From Synergistaceae bacterium (GTDB taxonomy: Bacteria > Synergistota > Synergistia > Synergistales > Aminobacteriaceae): 64,000 bases of DNA. A model generated the notes under the pieces. The model worked only from the letters and a program-made list of their open reading frames with translations. It ran no database searches and was not told where the DNA came from. The stretch covers positions 19,630 to 83,629 of the forward strand of contig JAHDKT010000003.1 of assembly GCA_018436725.1 (NCBI GenBank), written 5' to 3'. A program made the translations under genes and the position numbers. This document shows positions 24,454 through 33,454 of this stretch, one piece after another (position 1 is the first letter of the stretch; the number at the start of each line of letters is the position of its first letter).

Positions 24454-25401
24454 CTAACTGTAGCGAATGCGAGGATCAAGAATCGCATACGTCAGATCGA
24501 CGATCAAATTGACCAGCATATACACCAACGCAACGATCAAAATAACCCCTTGTATCGTTGGATAGTCTCTCCGCAAGACCGATTCCACAACAAGGCGACC
24601 TATCCCGGGCAGGGAAAAAACAGTTTCGGTCACAACGGTTTTCGACACAAGCCCTACAAAAGTGAACCCCAGAGCCGAAACAACTGAAATGAGGGAGTTT
24701 CGGAAGATATGGCGAACATTCACAGCGCCCTCGGACAGGCCTTTCGCCCTCGCCGTTTTGACATAATCCGCATTTGCGACATCCAGCATACTCGATCGAG
24801 TCAGGCGGATGATAAGCGCCGAGTTCGGCGCCGCCAGCGTAAGACAAGGGAGAATAAGATATCGCAAGTTACTCCAATCTCCGGACTGAATAACCGAGGG
24901 AAATCCTGACGAAGGCAACCATCGTAATACGACGGCAAAAAAAATCATAAGATTGAGCCCCAACCAAAATGTAGGTACCGAAGCGAAAAACATAGCCAAG
25001 CCCGAAAATAACTGGTCTAACCAGCTATTGTACCGAATCGCCGATAAAACTCCTATTGGAACGCCTATACAAATAATAAGGGCCATTGAAAGAAGCGCTA
25101 TGAAAATACTCGTTTCCGCCCGGTCGATAATGATCTCCAGCACCGGTTTGTGAAAAAAGATCGATGTCCCGAAATCCCCTTTCAAGATACCGCCCAACCA
25201 TCGAAAATATTGAAGGTAGAGAGGGCGGTTCAGTCCCATCGATTCACGAAGAGTCTCCACCTGCTCGGGCGTGGCCTGATCGCCCAGCATCACTCTCACA
25301 GGATCGCCGGGGATGAAATGAATAAAAGAAAAGACTATGATGGATGCAAGCAAGAGAGACGGTATCATGCTTCCTATCCGCCGTACAATGTACGCAAACA
25401 A
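24454..25401 (-). CDS. dppB: Peptide ABC transporter permease, DppB type
   Basis: The 315-residue protein has the N-terminal helix with FIHFIPGDPVRVMLGDQATPEQV, typical of DppB/OppB, six membrane helices and the EAA loop in DYVKTARAKGLSEGAVNVRHIFRNSLI, ending RRDYPTIQG. It forms the channel with DppC. The stretch is visibly AT-richer than the window average. The dppA stop is about 90 bases upstream. Confidence 0.93.
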   Translation of the reverse strand: MFAYIVRRIGSMIPSLLLASIIVFSFIHFIPGDPVRVMLGDQATPEQVETLRESMGLNRPLYLQYFRWLGGILKGDFGTSIFFHKPVLEIIIDRAETSIFIALLSMALIICIGVPIGVLSAIRYNSWLDQLFSGLAMFFASVPTFWLGLNLMIFFAVVLRWLPSSGFPSVIQSGDWSNLRYLILPCLTLAAPNSALIIRLTRSSMLDVANADYVKTARAKGLSEGAVNVRHIFRNSLISVVSALGFTFVGLVSKTVVTETVFSLPGIGRLVVESVLRRDYPTIQGVILIVALVYMLVNLIVDLTYAILDPRIRYS

Positions 25402-25488
25402 ACAACCCTCTCCTTTCCTGCGACGTACCGGGAGAGAATTCGTCTCTCCCGGTACATCCTCTTCCGAGGATACGCCTCCTAATTCGGA

Positions 25489-27039
25489 TTATTTAAAACT
25501 AATTCCCCAGAAACGAGGCCAGATCAATGACGTATCCTCAAGTCCCTTCAATTTTGGGGAGTAGACGTCGTATATAAAGTTAACGCCAGTTTTCATGATC
25601 GGGACTTGTTCATAGACGAGCTTCTGAATCCGATCCCAAATGTCCTTGCGTTCGGCCGCATCAAGCGTCATTGCGAACTTGGAGGCGAGTTCACGCTTTT
25701 CCGAAGTCGTCCACCATCCAGGATACGCCTCGCTCATAAATGTAAAAAGAACCGGATCGGGGACGAAACCGTGATAGGTAAAGAACATATCCCACTGCGT
25801 CGAGTCTGCTCGTTTCGACACGAGCGTCGCCCAGTCGTAAATCTGGAAGTCGATATTGAATCCCGCCTTTTTCAGCTGTTCGGTAATGACAAGCGAGCTG
25901 TCGTAATGTACTTTGTAGGAGGTAGTAGCCAGATACAAAATTTTCTCGCCTTTATATCCAGCCTCTTTGGCAAGCGCCATGGCCTTTTCCGCATTCCCCT
26001 GACTGTATCGATCCGTCCCGACCGATGTATGCCAGAGCGTGCCTTCCGGCATAATCGAACCGTCTTTCTTCCAAAGCGCTTCCGGACCGATGGCCGCTTT
26101 CAGTACAGCTTCCATGTCGATCGCGGTCAGCAGAGCCTGCCTAAGTTTGAAGTTGTCTTTCAGAATGCCATTCTTGGAATTCAGGAAGACCAAACCTTGG
26201 CTCCCTCCCTGCTGAACGCTTATAACAAGCTCCGGATCATCTTTCAGCGTATCGTAAAGATCTCCCGCTATTCTCTCTCCATAATCATAATCCCCGGCCT
26301 TGACTCCGGTCACGCGGGTCGAATCATCGGGAACAGGAATAAATTGAATCTCGTCGAAGAGAGCTTCTTTCTTTCCTGCGTAACCATCCGAAGGTTCCAT
26401 TCGGGAAACGTATCCATCGAAGCGCGCAAGCTTGATATACCGACTCGGATTACGTTCGACGAACTTGTACGGACCGGTGCCTATGTACTCCGTCTCCGGA
26501 ATGGGAGCCTTCTCCGCTTTCGAAGCGACTTCCTTCGGATAAATCGCCGGACCGCCGTTCATGAAAGCCATCAAGTTTTTCCACGGGGCGAAAGGCTGTT
26601 TGAAATGGAGAGTGATCTCGTATTTCCCGCTTACTTCCATTTTTTCGATATTGTTGAATAATACGGGACCCCGCGTACCGAATTTACTCCATCGTTCAAG
26701 CGACGCGAAAACATCGTCTGCGGTGAGTTCTTTTCCATTGTGGAATTTAACACCCTCTCTCAAACCGAGAACGACGAGCTTTCCTCCCTCTTTGACCTGT
26801 TCGTCCTGCACCAGCATTGAAACGGGAGAATATTTAGAATCGAACGTGTAGAGCCCCTCGAAAATATGCATCGCAATCATTGTCGTAAGGTCCGCAGTGA
26901 TCACCTGCTGATCCAGCGACGGAGCTTCATCGATAACCGCTACCCGCAAAATACCTCCGGAAGCGGAAGCGCTTCCCGAGCCGCCGAACAGCATACAGAT
27001 CGTCAGGGAAAGCACGAAGAACAGCTTTGCGTATTTCAT
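25489..27039 (-). CDS. dppA: Peptide ABC transporter substrate-binding protein, DppA type
   Basis: The 516-residue protein has a signal peptide (about 1-27, ending SASAS) without a lipobox, then the family-5 solute-binding fold: LDQQVITADLTTMIAMHIFEGL, LREGVKFHNGKELTADDVFASLERW (the SBP-5 signature) and YIGTGPYKFVE. It captures peptides or related compounds in the periplasm. I start at the ATG at 27039, with GGAAAGGAGTG upstream. It follows the D-aminoacylase gene by about 150 bases, which hints that the imported compound may be an N-acyl-D-amino acid or a peptide with D-residues. Confidence 0.92.
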   Translation of the reverse strand: MKYAKLFFVLSLTICMLFGGSGSASASGGILRVAVIDEAPSLDQQVITADLTTMIAMHIFEGLYTFDSKYSPVSMLVQDEQVKEGGKLVVLGLREGVKFHNGKELTADDVFASLERWSKFGTRGPVLFNNIEKMEVSGKYEITLHFKQPFAPWKNLMAFMNGGPAIYPKEVASKAEKAPIPETEYIGTGPYKFVERNPSRYIKLARFDGYVSRMEPSDGYAGKKEALFDEIQFIPVPDDSTRVTGVKAGDYDYGERIAGDLYDTLKDDPELVISVQQGGSQGLVFLNSKNGILKDNFKLRQALLTAIDMEAVLKAAIGPEALWKKDGSIMPEGTLWHTSVGTDRYSQGNAEKAMALAKEAGYKGEKILYLATTSYKVHYDSSLVITEQLKKAGFNIDFQIYDWATLVSKRADSTQWDMFFTYHGFVPDPVLFTFMSEAYPGWWTTSEKRELASKFAMTLDAAERKDIWDRIQKLVYEQVPIMKTGVNFIYDVYSPKLKGLEDTSLIWPRFWGISFK

Positions 27040-27195
27040 TGTCCCAAACACTCCTTTCCATTTTCCAACACTCGTAGGCCGTTTATGCAAACACGATCCT
27101 TTTGCTTCGACCCATCAAAATCCCGAATTCACCCGGCGCAATCCGCGTAGTTATATCGATCACTCCACCCCCCTTATCCTTCGCAGCACCACCGT

Positions 27196-28797
27196 TTATA
27201 GTCTGACGCTTTTCCCGAGCGGGGGCCCGGCCAGAAGTCCGTCACGCGCAACTATTCGCCCGTTTTTCAACACCATCTCGATACCGGTGGATACTTGCCT
27301 CGAATGTCGATATTCGGCATTGTCCTTGATCGTCTCCGGATCGAAGACAACAAGGTCCGCCCGCATACCTTCGCGGATAACGCCGCGATCGAACATACGA
27401 AACCGCGACGCCGGCATTCCGGTACACTTTCGTATCGCCTCTTCCATAGAAACAAGCTTCTTCTCCCTTGAGTACACCCCGAGAAACCTCGGATAACACC
27501 CGAAGCACCGCGGATGAGGATTTCCCTCCGCCAGCGGTCCGGAGAACGCCGTCGGGAGAGAATCGGAACCTATCATCGTCAAAGGATGACGGAGTATATG
27601 CTCCATATCTTCTTCGGAGTGCGAGAGAATAACGATGGTGGCGCCGGCTTCCTCCGAGAGAATAATATCCAGGTACGTCTCCTCCGGGCTCTTTCCACGC
27701 TCGTCGGCGATTTCCGCGAACGTCCGTCCAACAAGGGATGTCTCGTTGTGCGCGGAACCGATAAGAATGCGGTCCCAACCGGTATCCTTCGCATGGTTAT
27801 CCCATCCGGGCAGATCCACCAGGAAATCGGCTTTTATCTTCTCCCTGATTCGAACGTCTCTCAGTCGCTCCATAAGAGCGGAAACTCCGCCCGCGTTCGC
27901 CCATGGTGGAAGAAGCGACGTCCCGTTATTGGATCCGGCGGCATAAGGATAGGCGTCGCAAGAGACGTCCATTCCCTTTTCTCTCGCGCGCTCCATCATA
28001 CCGAACGTTTTTTCCGACCACCCTCGGAAGCGACGCATCACTTTGTGATGTGAAATTTGAAGAGAACATCCGCTTTGTTCCGAGATGTCCAATGCCTCCG
28101 CAAAAGCGTCTAGGAGCGAACCGGCCTCCCCCCGTATATGGGCGCAATAGATTCCGCCGTATCGCGATACTACCTTGCAGAGTTCTACGATCTCCTCTTT
28201 TTCGGCATAACAACCCGGCGGGAAAATAAGCCCCGTCGAGATCCCCGCGCAGCCGCTTTCCATGGCTTCCGCAACATGAATTTTCATCCGCTCGAGTTCC
28301 GTCTTCGTACAAGGACGCGCCTCCGCGCCCATCACCGCCGTACGGACCGTCCCATGTCCGACGAGACATGCAAGATCAGTCGTGTGTCCTTGAGCATCCA
28401 GCCTGTCGAGCATCTGGCCCGTAGAATTCCAGTTCCAGACTATAGGTACGGATTTTGGTAGATAGGGAGCGAGATATCGCTTCAGGTGATCGAGATACTT
28501 CTCCGAGAGCGGCGCCACCGATTGCCCGCAGTTTCCCGCTATTTCCGTAGTAACGCCTTGTAGAATTTTCGCATCCGGAGCGTTCACGAACAGCGCAGTT
28601 CTGTCCGAGTGCGTGTGCGCATCGACGAATCCGGGCGACAGGGCTTTTCCGGATACATCGATAATTCGCGCTGCGCTTTCTTCAGGTATTTTCCCGACAG
28701 CGGCGATTTTTTCATCCTTGACGGCCAAATCGCCGTAAAAAAAAGGACTACCCAACCCATCGAAAATCTTAGCGTTTTTCAGCAGCAGATCGAACAT
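27196..28797 (-). CDS. N-acyl-D-amino-acid deacylase (D-aminoacylase family)
   Basis: The 533-residue metal hydrolase has the amidohydrolase signature GFVDAHTHSD near residue 58, EIAGNCGQSVAP about 92 (the Cys ligand of D-aminoacylases), AHIRGEAGSL about 220, SLQISHHKV about 246 and IGSDSLPTAF about 370. It releases the free D-amino acid from N-acyl-D-amino acids, or acts on similar N-acyl compounds, in the cytoplasm. No signal peptide. GGGGGTATTGCT precedes the ATG at 28797. It lies between an AHA_3915-type hydrolase and dppA on one strand, supporting import followed by deacylation. Confidence 0.88.
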   Translation of the reverse strand: MFDLLLKNAKIFDGLGSPFFYGDLAVKDEKIAAVGKIPEESAARIIDVSGKALSPGFVDAHTHSDRTALFVNAPDAKILQGVTTEIAGNCGQSVAPLSEKYLDHLKRYLAPYLPKSVPIVWNWNSTGQMLDRLDAQGHTTDLACLVGHGTVRTAVMGAEARPCTKTELERMKIHVAEAMESGCAGISTGLIFPPGCYAEKEEIVELCKVVSRYGGIYCAHIRGEAGSLLDAFAEALDISEQSGCSLQISHHKVMRRFRGWSEKTFGMMERAREKGMDVSCDAYPYAAGSNNGTSLLPPWANAGGVSALMERLRDVRIREKIKADFLVDLPGWDNHAKDTGWDRILIGSAHNETSLVGRTFAEIADERGKSPEETYLDIILSEEAGATIVILSHSEEDMEHILRHPLTMIGSDSLPTAFSGPLAEGNPHPRCFGCYPRFLGVYSREKKLVSMEEAIRKCTGMPASRFRMFDRGVIREGMRADLVVFDPETIKDNAEYRHSRQVSTGIEMVLKNGRIVARDGLLAGPPLGKSVRL

Positions 28798-28838
28798 AGC
28801 AATACCCCCAGCTCTCTTCAACACAGTCTACTTCGGTT

Positions 28839-30113
28839 TTAATCAGCTGTTTTTTCGGGCGGGATTCTGTACTCGCCCTCCCTGATGCCCGCGCCCGCAG
28901 GAATGTCTTCGTAATCCGCAGCGTCGCGCGCATTCAGATCCCACATCGTCTCCCCGCCTTTGAGGGTCATCTCGCACTCCAGCCGGACGCTGCCGAGAAG
29001 ACGCCCTCCCACCGTGTCCTTGAATCCGAACGCCCCCTCGCGGAGCGTCCAGAGCGCGACGTCCGCGGGCGCCCCCTTCGAGAGATGCCCAAGCTCCGGA
29101 TGGCCGATCATCCTCGCCGGAATGAACGTGGAGCGCGCGATTACCTCCTGAAGCGGCATCCCCATGGCAAGGCACTTCGACATCGTCGTCGGCATGTCCA
29201 TCATCGCGCCGTTCATGCTGAAGACATGAAGATCCGACGAGATCGAGTCGGGGTAGAACCCGCCCCTGATCGCGGGAACCGCGTTGCGGAAGAGAAAGCT
29301 CCCTCCCCCGTGCCCCAGATCGAAGAGAACGCCGCGCTTCCTGGCCTCGAAGAGGTACGGATAGACGCGCCCCTCCTCGTCGGCCACCGGTACCGGTCCC
29401 CGGAAACAGTGCGTGCTGATATCCCCGCTGCGGAGCTTCTCCGTGACCAGCCGCCAGTAGGGGCGCTCCTTCATGAAGAAGCCGAAGTCGACCATGGCCG
29501 GCAGACCGGACAGCTCTCCCGCTTCCACCGCGCGGTCAACCGACTCCCATCCGGGGTTCCAGTAGTGCGCGCTCTTGATCCCGACCACGACGTCGGCGTG
29601 CCGCTTCGCCTTGCTCGCCGTCGCAACGGGATCGAAGTCCGGGGCGTGCTGTTCGATGAGGTCGCTCACCATTCCGTAGCTCGCAATGTTCAGGAACGAG
29701 AGGACGCGCGTCTTCGCCCTGTCGATCACGGAAACTCTGAAGAGGTCGAAGTTGCGCCACCCCGCGCTTCCCGCGTCCACCATCGTGGCGACGCCGCCGC
29801 GGAAGCTGAATCCGTCGGGGAAGACGCTGTTCTCGCCCGCCCAGGCGTCGGGGTTGCCGCCGGTCGCGAAGAGATGCGTGTGCATGTCCACGACGGCGGG
29901 AGTCACCAAAAGGCCGGATGCGTCGATCACCTTGCCCGCTCCCGTTTCGGGAAGATCGCGCCCCGTTCCGGCGACGACGCCGTCGGCGAGCGCAAGGTCG
30001 AGCGCTTCGTCCACTCCGTTCGCCGGATCAAGCACCCTGCCGCCTTTGACGAGGACGAAGCCCTCCGGAAATGAGAGACTTCTCGTCCGGCCGCTGCTGT
30101 TTTCAACCATCAT
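28839..30113 (-). CDS. Amidohydrolase/deacetylase-family metallohydrolase (EF_0837/AHA_3915 type)
   Basis: The 424-residue protein has an amidohydrolase barrel: PAVVDMHTHLF about residue 76, VGIKSAHYWNPGW near 165 (carrying the probable carbamylated lysine), ISTHCFRGP, LFDLGHGGGSF and the aspartate segment ISSDLHVF. The GGS-H and N-terminal VLVKGGRVLDPANG features match the EF_0837/AHA_3915 family that is habitually linked to SelA-fold proteins and 2-keto-3-deoxy-phosphogluconate aldolases. The reaction is probably hydrolysis of an N-acyl or cyclic amide bond. The ATG at 30113 overlaps the stop of the upstream SelA-like gene (ATGA), so they act together. High GC, unlike the genes on either side of this pair. 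Confidence 0.82.
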   Translation of the reverse strand: MMVENSSGRTRSLSFPEGFVLVKGGRVLDPANGVDEALDLALADGVVAGTGRDLPETGAGKVIDASGLLVTPAVVDMHTHLFATGGNPDAWAGENSVFPDGFSFRGGVATMVDAGSAGWRNFDLFRVSVIDRAKTRVLSFLNIASYGMVSDLIEQHAPDFDPVATASKAKRHADVVVGIKSAHYWNPGWESVDRAVEAGELSGLPAMVDFGFFMKERPYWRLVTEKLRSGDISTHCFRGPVPVADEEGRVYPYLFEARKRGVLFDLGHGGGSFLFRNAVPAIRGGFYPDSISSDLHVFSMNGAMMDMPTTMSKCLAMGMPLQEVIARSTFIPARMIGHPELGHLSKGAPADVALWTLREGAFGFKDTVGGRLLGSVRLECEMTLKGGETMWDLNARDAADYEDIPAGAGIREGEYRIPPEKTAD

Positions 30114-31261
30114 TCCCGTACTCCTTTCTCCGCAAGAACCCGTCCGATCTCCCGCATGCGCGACAACACAACGCCGATCTCGTCGTCCCGGAGGGTCATC
30201 GGGTTGACGAATACCGACTGCCCGTCGGCAGCCATTGTGAAGATCGAGGGGTCCCCCTCCCGCAACAGACGAAGCGCCTCCTCGGCGCACCCCGGAACCA
30301 CGAACCTAAAGAGCATCTGCGGGAACGGCTGCCCCGCTTCATTGGGGTAGACTCGCTGGACGGAGACGTTCCCATTCCCTTCGAACTCCCGCACGGCGCC
30401 TGCGATGCGTTCTTCAGCCCAGCGCAGGCGGGCTTCCGAATCCATCGCGACGTACTGCTCCACCGCCGACAGCAGGCCGACGATCTCTTCCCTGCCGACC
30501 TTGAACATCCTGCCGACGCCGTACGTCGGGAAGGCCGTCCGCGCGATCCACTCGAAGATCTCCTTCTTCCCCACCATCAGGCCGCTCGCCTGCGGCCCCC
30601 GAAGATCCTTACCCCCGCTGAAAACGCAGATATCCGCTCCCTCTCCGGTGATCCGCCATAGATTCTCCGTCGGCGGAAGCTGCGCGGCAGCGTCAACCAC
30701 CACAGGAATCCCCCTGCGCGCGGCGACGCGCAGCGTGGCTTCGAGCGAGAGGGCGCCCTTGGCGACCCACCCCCCGGGGGGCATGAAGAAGTAAAAAATA
30801 GCGGCGGTGTTCTCCGTAACGGCGTACTCGAGGTCGTCCTCGACGGTAGGGAGAATCGTGTTGGGGAAGCCTATCTCGACGATGCGGGCGTTCAGCAGAC
30901 GAACGGCCCAATCGTAGGGGTTGCGGTGGGCTCTGTGGATGATGATCTCGCTGCGGGCGATCTGCTCCGGCGAGAGCGAAGCGAAGGGGCGTCCGTATCG
31001 GCGGGCGATGCAGGACGCTCCCGCGATGTGCAGGGCAGCCGCCGCCCCGTTCGTCACGAAGGCGGCCTCGTTGCGCGTAATGGAGGCCAGACGTTCGTGG
31101 ACCTTCGACTGCAGCTCCTTGAGCACCACGTGGCTCCGCGCCGCTTCGGCCATGGCCGCGAGGGTCTCCTCGCTCATCCTGGAACCTCCGACCATCGTGT
31201 AGGTTCCCGCCGCGTTGATCACTGTACGAACTCCGAGTTCCCGGTAATACTCTCTGGACAC
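30110..31261 (-). CDS. SelA-fold PLP enzyme, DgaE-like (amino-sugar-acid ammonia-lyase candidate)
   Basis: The 383-residue protein is a fold-type I PLP enzyme of the selenocysteine-synthase-like family. GVRTVINAAGTYTMVGGS opens it, VVVDAAAQLPP (about 187-197) holds the Asp that contacts the pyridine nitrogen, and FSGGKDLRGPQASG carries the Schiff-base Lys218. The best-studied close type is DgaE, D-glucosaminate-6-phosphate ammonia-lyase; another is a tRNA enzyme, which is unlikely here without selenium genes. It should eliminate ammonia from an amino acid or amino-sugar acid. I accept a GTG start at 31261 with AAGGCGG upstream. It is coupled to the metallohydrolase gene. Confidence 0.8.
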   Translation of the reverse strand: MSREYYRELGVRTVINAAGTYTMVGGSRMSEETLAAMAEAARSHVVLKELQSKVHERLASITRNEAAFVTNGAAAALHIAGASCIARRYGRPFASLSPEQIARSEIIIHRAHRNPYDWAVRLLNARIVEIGFPNTILPTVEDDLEYAVTENTAAIFYFFMPPGGWVAKGALSLEATLRVAARRGIPVVVDAAAQLPPTENLWRITGEGADICVFSGGKDLRGPQASGLMVGKKEIFEWIARTAFPTYGVGRMFKVGREEIVGLLSAVEQYVAMDSEARLRWAEERIAGAVREFEGNGNVSVQRVYPNEAGQPFPQMLFRFVVPGCAEEALRLLREGDPSIFTMAADGQSVFVNPMTLRDDEIGVVLSRMREIGRVLAEKGVRE

Positions 31262-31521
31262 TGCGTATCGCCGCCTTATTTTGAGGATTGACCATACTCA
31301 TGCAACCATATATACGTTCCTTTGTTCCTTTACAGAGCGCTTCTACAGCGTCAATTCGCTCTTGAAGCTTTTTACATACAAACTTTTTTAAGTTTCTGTC
31401 CGTAAAAAAACATGGGCAGCGATGTTTTCGATGTGCTCGGGTATCCCTGCCGAGCCGTACCGCGCTTCTCAAGCACATCGCACGGGAAGCGCCTGAATAG
31501 ATTTCTCTACGATAGATTTCT
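31262..31521. other. Junction between the two SelA-like genes
   Basis: This 260-bp gap holds no supported gene. It contains a 17-bp copy (31276-31292) of the 3' end of the regulator gene at 37035 and, at its other end, a 15-bp tandem repeat running into the stop of the next gene. A minus-strand TTGACG with a poor -10 may drive the downstream pair. The base composition changes here from high GC (below 31.26 kb) to lower GC above it. Confidence 0.6.
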
Positions 31522-31536
31522 CTACGATAGATTTCC
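31498..31536. repeat. 15-bp tandem repeat at the end of the second SelA-like gene
   Basis: The unit ATAGATTTCTCTACG occurs at 31498-31512 and 31513-31527, with a partial third copy at 31528-31536. The stop codon of the minus-strand gene lies within it, so the last residues GNLS derive from the repeat unit. The unit length is a multiple of three, so copy-number change would not shift the frame. Confidence 0.9.
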
Positions 31537-32625
31537 CACTATGGCATCAACAATACTCTTCAATTCACTTTCATTCAAACATTGCGGGTTGATAACTATC
31601 TCCCCGCCGCGAATATCGGTATAGATCTGCGGATCGAGCGACAGAAGGCGGTCATACACCTCTTGAGCAGTTTTTTCTTTGGGTTGTATATAGACACGCA
31701 AGATATTCGCGGGCTGTATCCCCGCCTCATGGGGAAAGCCTGTCCGAACGAAGGCTTTTCCGCATTTATCTATTTCCGTCGCCATGAAATTCGACATTTT
31801 CGTCCATGTTTCATAAATTTTCTCATAATCTTTTTCGAGGAAAAGCTCCACTGCACGTGTTATACCGGCGATCGTCTCCTTGTCGATTTTCATAGAACGC
31901 GCGATACTGTAGTTGGGGCTGCTGCTCGCCTGGCACGCTTCGACCAGATCCTTTCGCCCAAGTATCAATCCGGAAGACTGCGGCCCCCTCAGTTCCTTGC
32001 CTCCGCTGAAGAGCACCAGATCGGCTCCCATTTTTTGATATTTTGATATATTGGATCGCGGCGGCAACTCCGCAGCAGCATCGACAACCACCGGAACATC
32101 TCTTTTCTTCAGTATAGGGATCAGCCTCGGCAGTTCTATGGACCCTCTCATACTCTCATTCTCTGATACGTAGAAGAACATTGCCGTCTTCTCGTTGATC
32201 GCCGCTTCAACCTGCTCCGGCATGGCGAACGACGTCGCTCCGATTTCCACGACTTTTGCGCCGGATAAAAGTAACGCCTGATCGTATAAAATGCGATGGC
32301 ATTTGAGCATGAGGACTTCATTTTTCATACCTTCGACGTTCGGCAGTTGAAGGCGTTTGACCGGGTCATTTCGTGCAATGCACGCCGCGGTCGCAAGGGC
32401 GATCCCCGCAGCCGCGCCGCATGTGATGCAACAGGCTTCGCTCTCCAGCAATTCCGCGATGTATTTCCCGGCGGCTCTGTGCAATGTGTTGATCTCGACG
32501 TAATGCTTCGAGGCTTCGGTCATCGCCTGCAAAACTTCCGGGGCCATCACGGAACCGCCAATCTTCGACACCGTTCCGAATCCGTTGATTATCGTTTTTA
32601 CTCCAAGCTGCTTGTAAATATTCAT
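31522..32625 (-). CDS. Second SelA-fold PLP enzyme, DgaE-like paralogue
   Basis: The 367-residue protein is clearly related to the SelA-like protein 260 bases downstream: both start with the GV(K/R)T(I/V)IN motif and share VVVDAAAELPP and FSGGKELRGPQSSG with Lys210 as the PLP lysine. They differ widely elsewhere, so this is an old paralogue and not a recent duplicate. It may remove ammonia from a related but different substrate, or the pair may form a hetero-oligomer. AGAAGG lies eight bases before the ATG. It is AT-richer than its paralogue and groups with the ABC importer genes of the inserted block. Confidence 0.8.
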   Translation of the reverse strand: MNIYKQLGVKTIINGFGTVSKIGGSVMAPEVLQAMTEASKHYVEINTLHRAAGKYIAELLESEACCITCGAAAGIALATAACIARNDPVKRLQLPNVEGMKNEVLMLKCHRILYDQALLLSGAKVVEIGATSFAMPEQVEAAINEKTAMFFYVSENESMRGSIELPRLIPILKKRDVPVVVDAAAELPPRSNISKYQKMGADLVLFSGGKELRGPQSSGLILGRKDLVEACQASSSPNYSIARSMKIDKETIAGITRAVELFLEKDYEKIYETWTKMSNFMATEIDKCGKAFVRTGFPHEAGIQPANILRVYIQPKEKTAQEVYDRLLSLDPQIYTDIRGGEIVINPQCLNESELKSIVDAIVGNLS

Positions 32626-32650
32626 TCATCATACCTTCTGTCGTTAAAAG

Positions 32651-33400
32651 TCAGAACTTCGTCGGAGCGATATAATGAAATTTTTCATAGTGCAGAAGCC
32701 CGTCATACGGTTCCTGTTCCCGTTCCGTAAAAAAAAGCCGGACGAACTCTTCGTATGAAACTCGCTCCTCCTCACCGCAATGCTCCAAAAAGACCTTCCA
32801 CATGTTATCGAGCGGCGTGGCATGCAGGCGTATCGCTTTTCGTTTGATCTCAAGATAGGGACTGATATCGATCACACAATTTGTCGCCTGCGGTCCGCGT
32901 GCAAAATAATACTTCTCGCGCACGAAATGGGGCATGAGCCCCATATCCTTCGTCTCGGGAAGGTCAAGCTGCCTTCCCGCCATCCAACAGGCCTGTTCCA
33001 CCGCTTTGCCGGTAATTTCGTGATCGGGATTTTCTTCGTAATGTCCGTAAGGATCGAATGATACGACAGCATCAACCCGCAAAAAGCGGAAAATCATCAT
33101 CAGCCTATGACGCATCTCCACGAGCTGTTCGTGGCACATATAATGGTTGTTGTAATTGAAATGGTATACTTTTTTGATGCCCAGCAGATTCGCCACGTCT
33201 TCTGTCTCTTTCTCTATGCGAAGGGCGGTTTCTCCGTACGAAAGACCGTAACTATCCATACAGTCGTCGGTCATTCGGACAAAATATCCCGTGCATCCTT
33301 CTTCGATGAGCTTCAACATCAGCCCGCAGGCGTTGAAAGTGAAATCGTCGGAATGAGGAAAAACAGCCGCAAATACCTTTCCGTTCCCCTGTCTATCCAT
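32651..33400 (-). CDS. PIG-L/LmbE-family deacetylase
   Basis: The 249-residue protein has the LmbE zinc motif in the form FPHSDD (about residues 14-19; usually AHPDD) and the distal DPYGHYEENPDHE (about 129-141) that supplies the third zinc ligand. PIG-L enzymes remove the N-acetyl group from N-acetylglucosaminyl or similar amino-sugar compounds. I take the ATG at 33400, seven bases after GAGAGGGG. It lies between an amino-acid-type ABC importer and a SelA-fold ammonia-lyase candidate, in the right order for uptake, deacetylation and deamination of an acetylated amino compound. Exact substrate unknown. Confidence 0.85.
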   Translation of the reverse strand: MDRQGNGKVFAAVFPHSDDFTFNACGLMLKLIEEGCTGYFVRMTDDCMDSYGLSYGETALRIEKETEDVANLLGIKKVYHFNYNNHYMCHEQLVEMRHRLMMIFRFLRVDAVVSFDPYGHYEENPDHEITGKAVEQACWMAGRQLDLPETKDMGLMPHFVREKYYFARGPQATNCVIDISPYLEIKRKAIRLHATPLDNMWKVFLEHCGEEERVSYEEFVRLFFTEREQEPYDGLLHYEKFHYIAPTKF

Positions 33401-33454
33401 CGTATCCCCTCTCTCGAAGAACACCGGCGCAACGGCGCGAACTCTTCGAACGTC

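Noticed and set aside
30110..31261. Selenocysteine synthase (SelA)
   Set aside because: No selB, selD or selenocysteine tRNA gene is in the window, the protein is shorter than SelA, and the context is catabolic.
31262..31478. Small minus-strand gene upstream of the first SelA-like gene
   Set aside because: The frame runs on into the SelA-like gene in a different phase, has no ribosome site and no recognisable motif.
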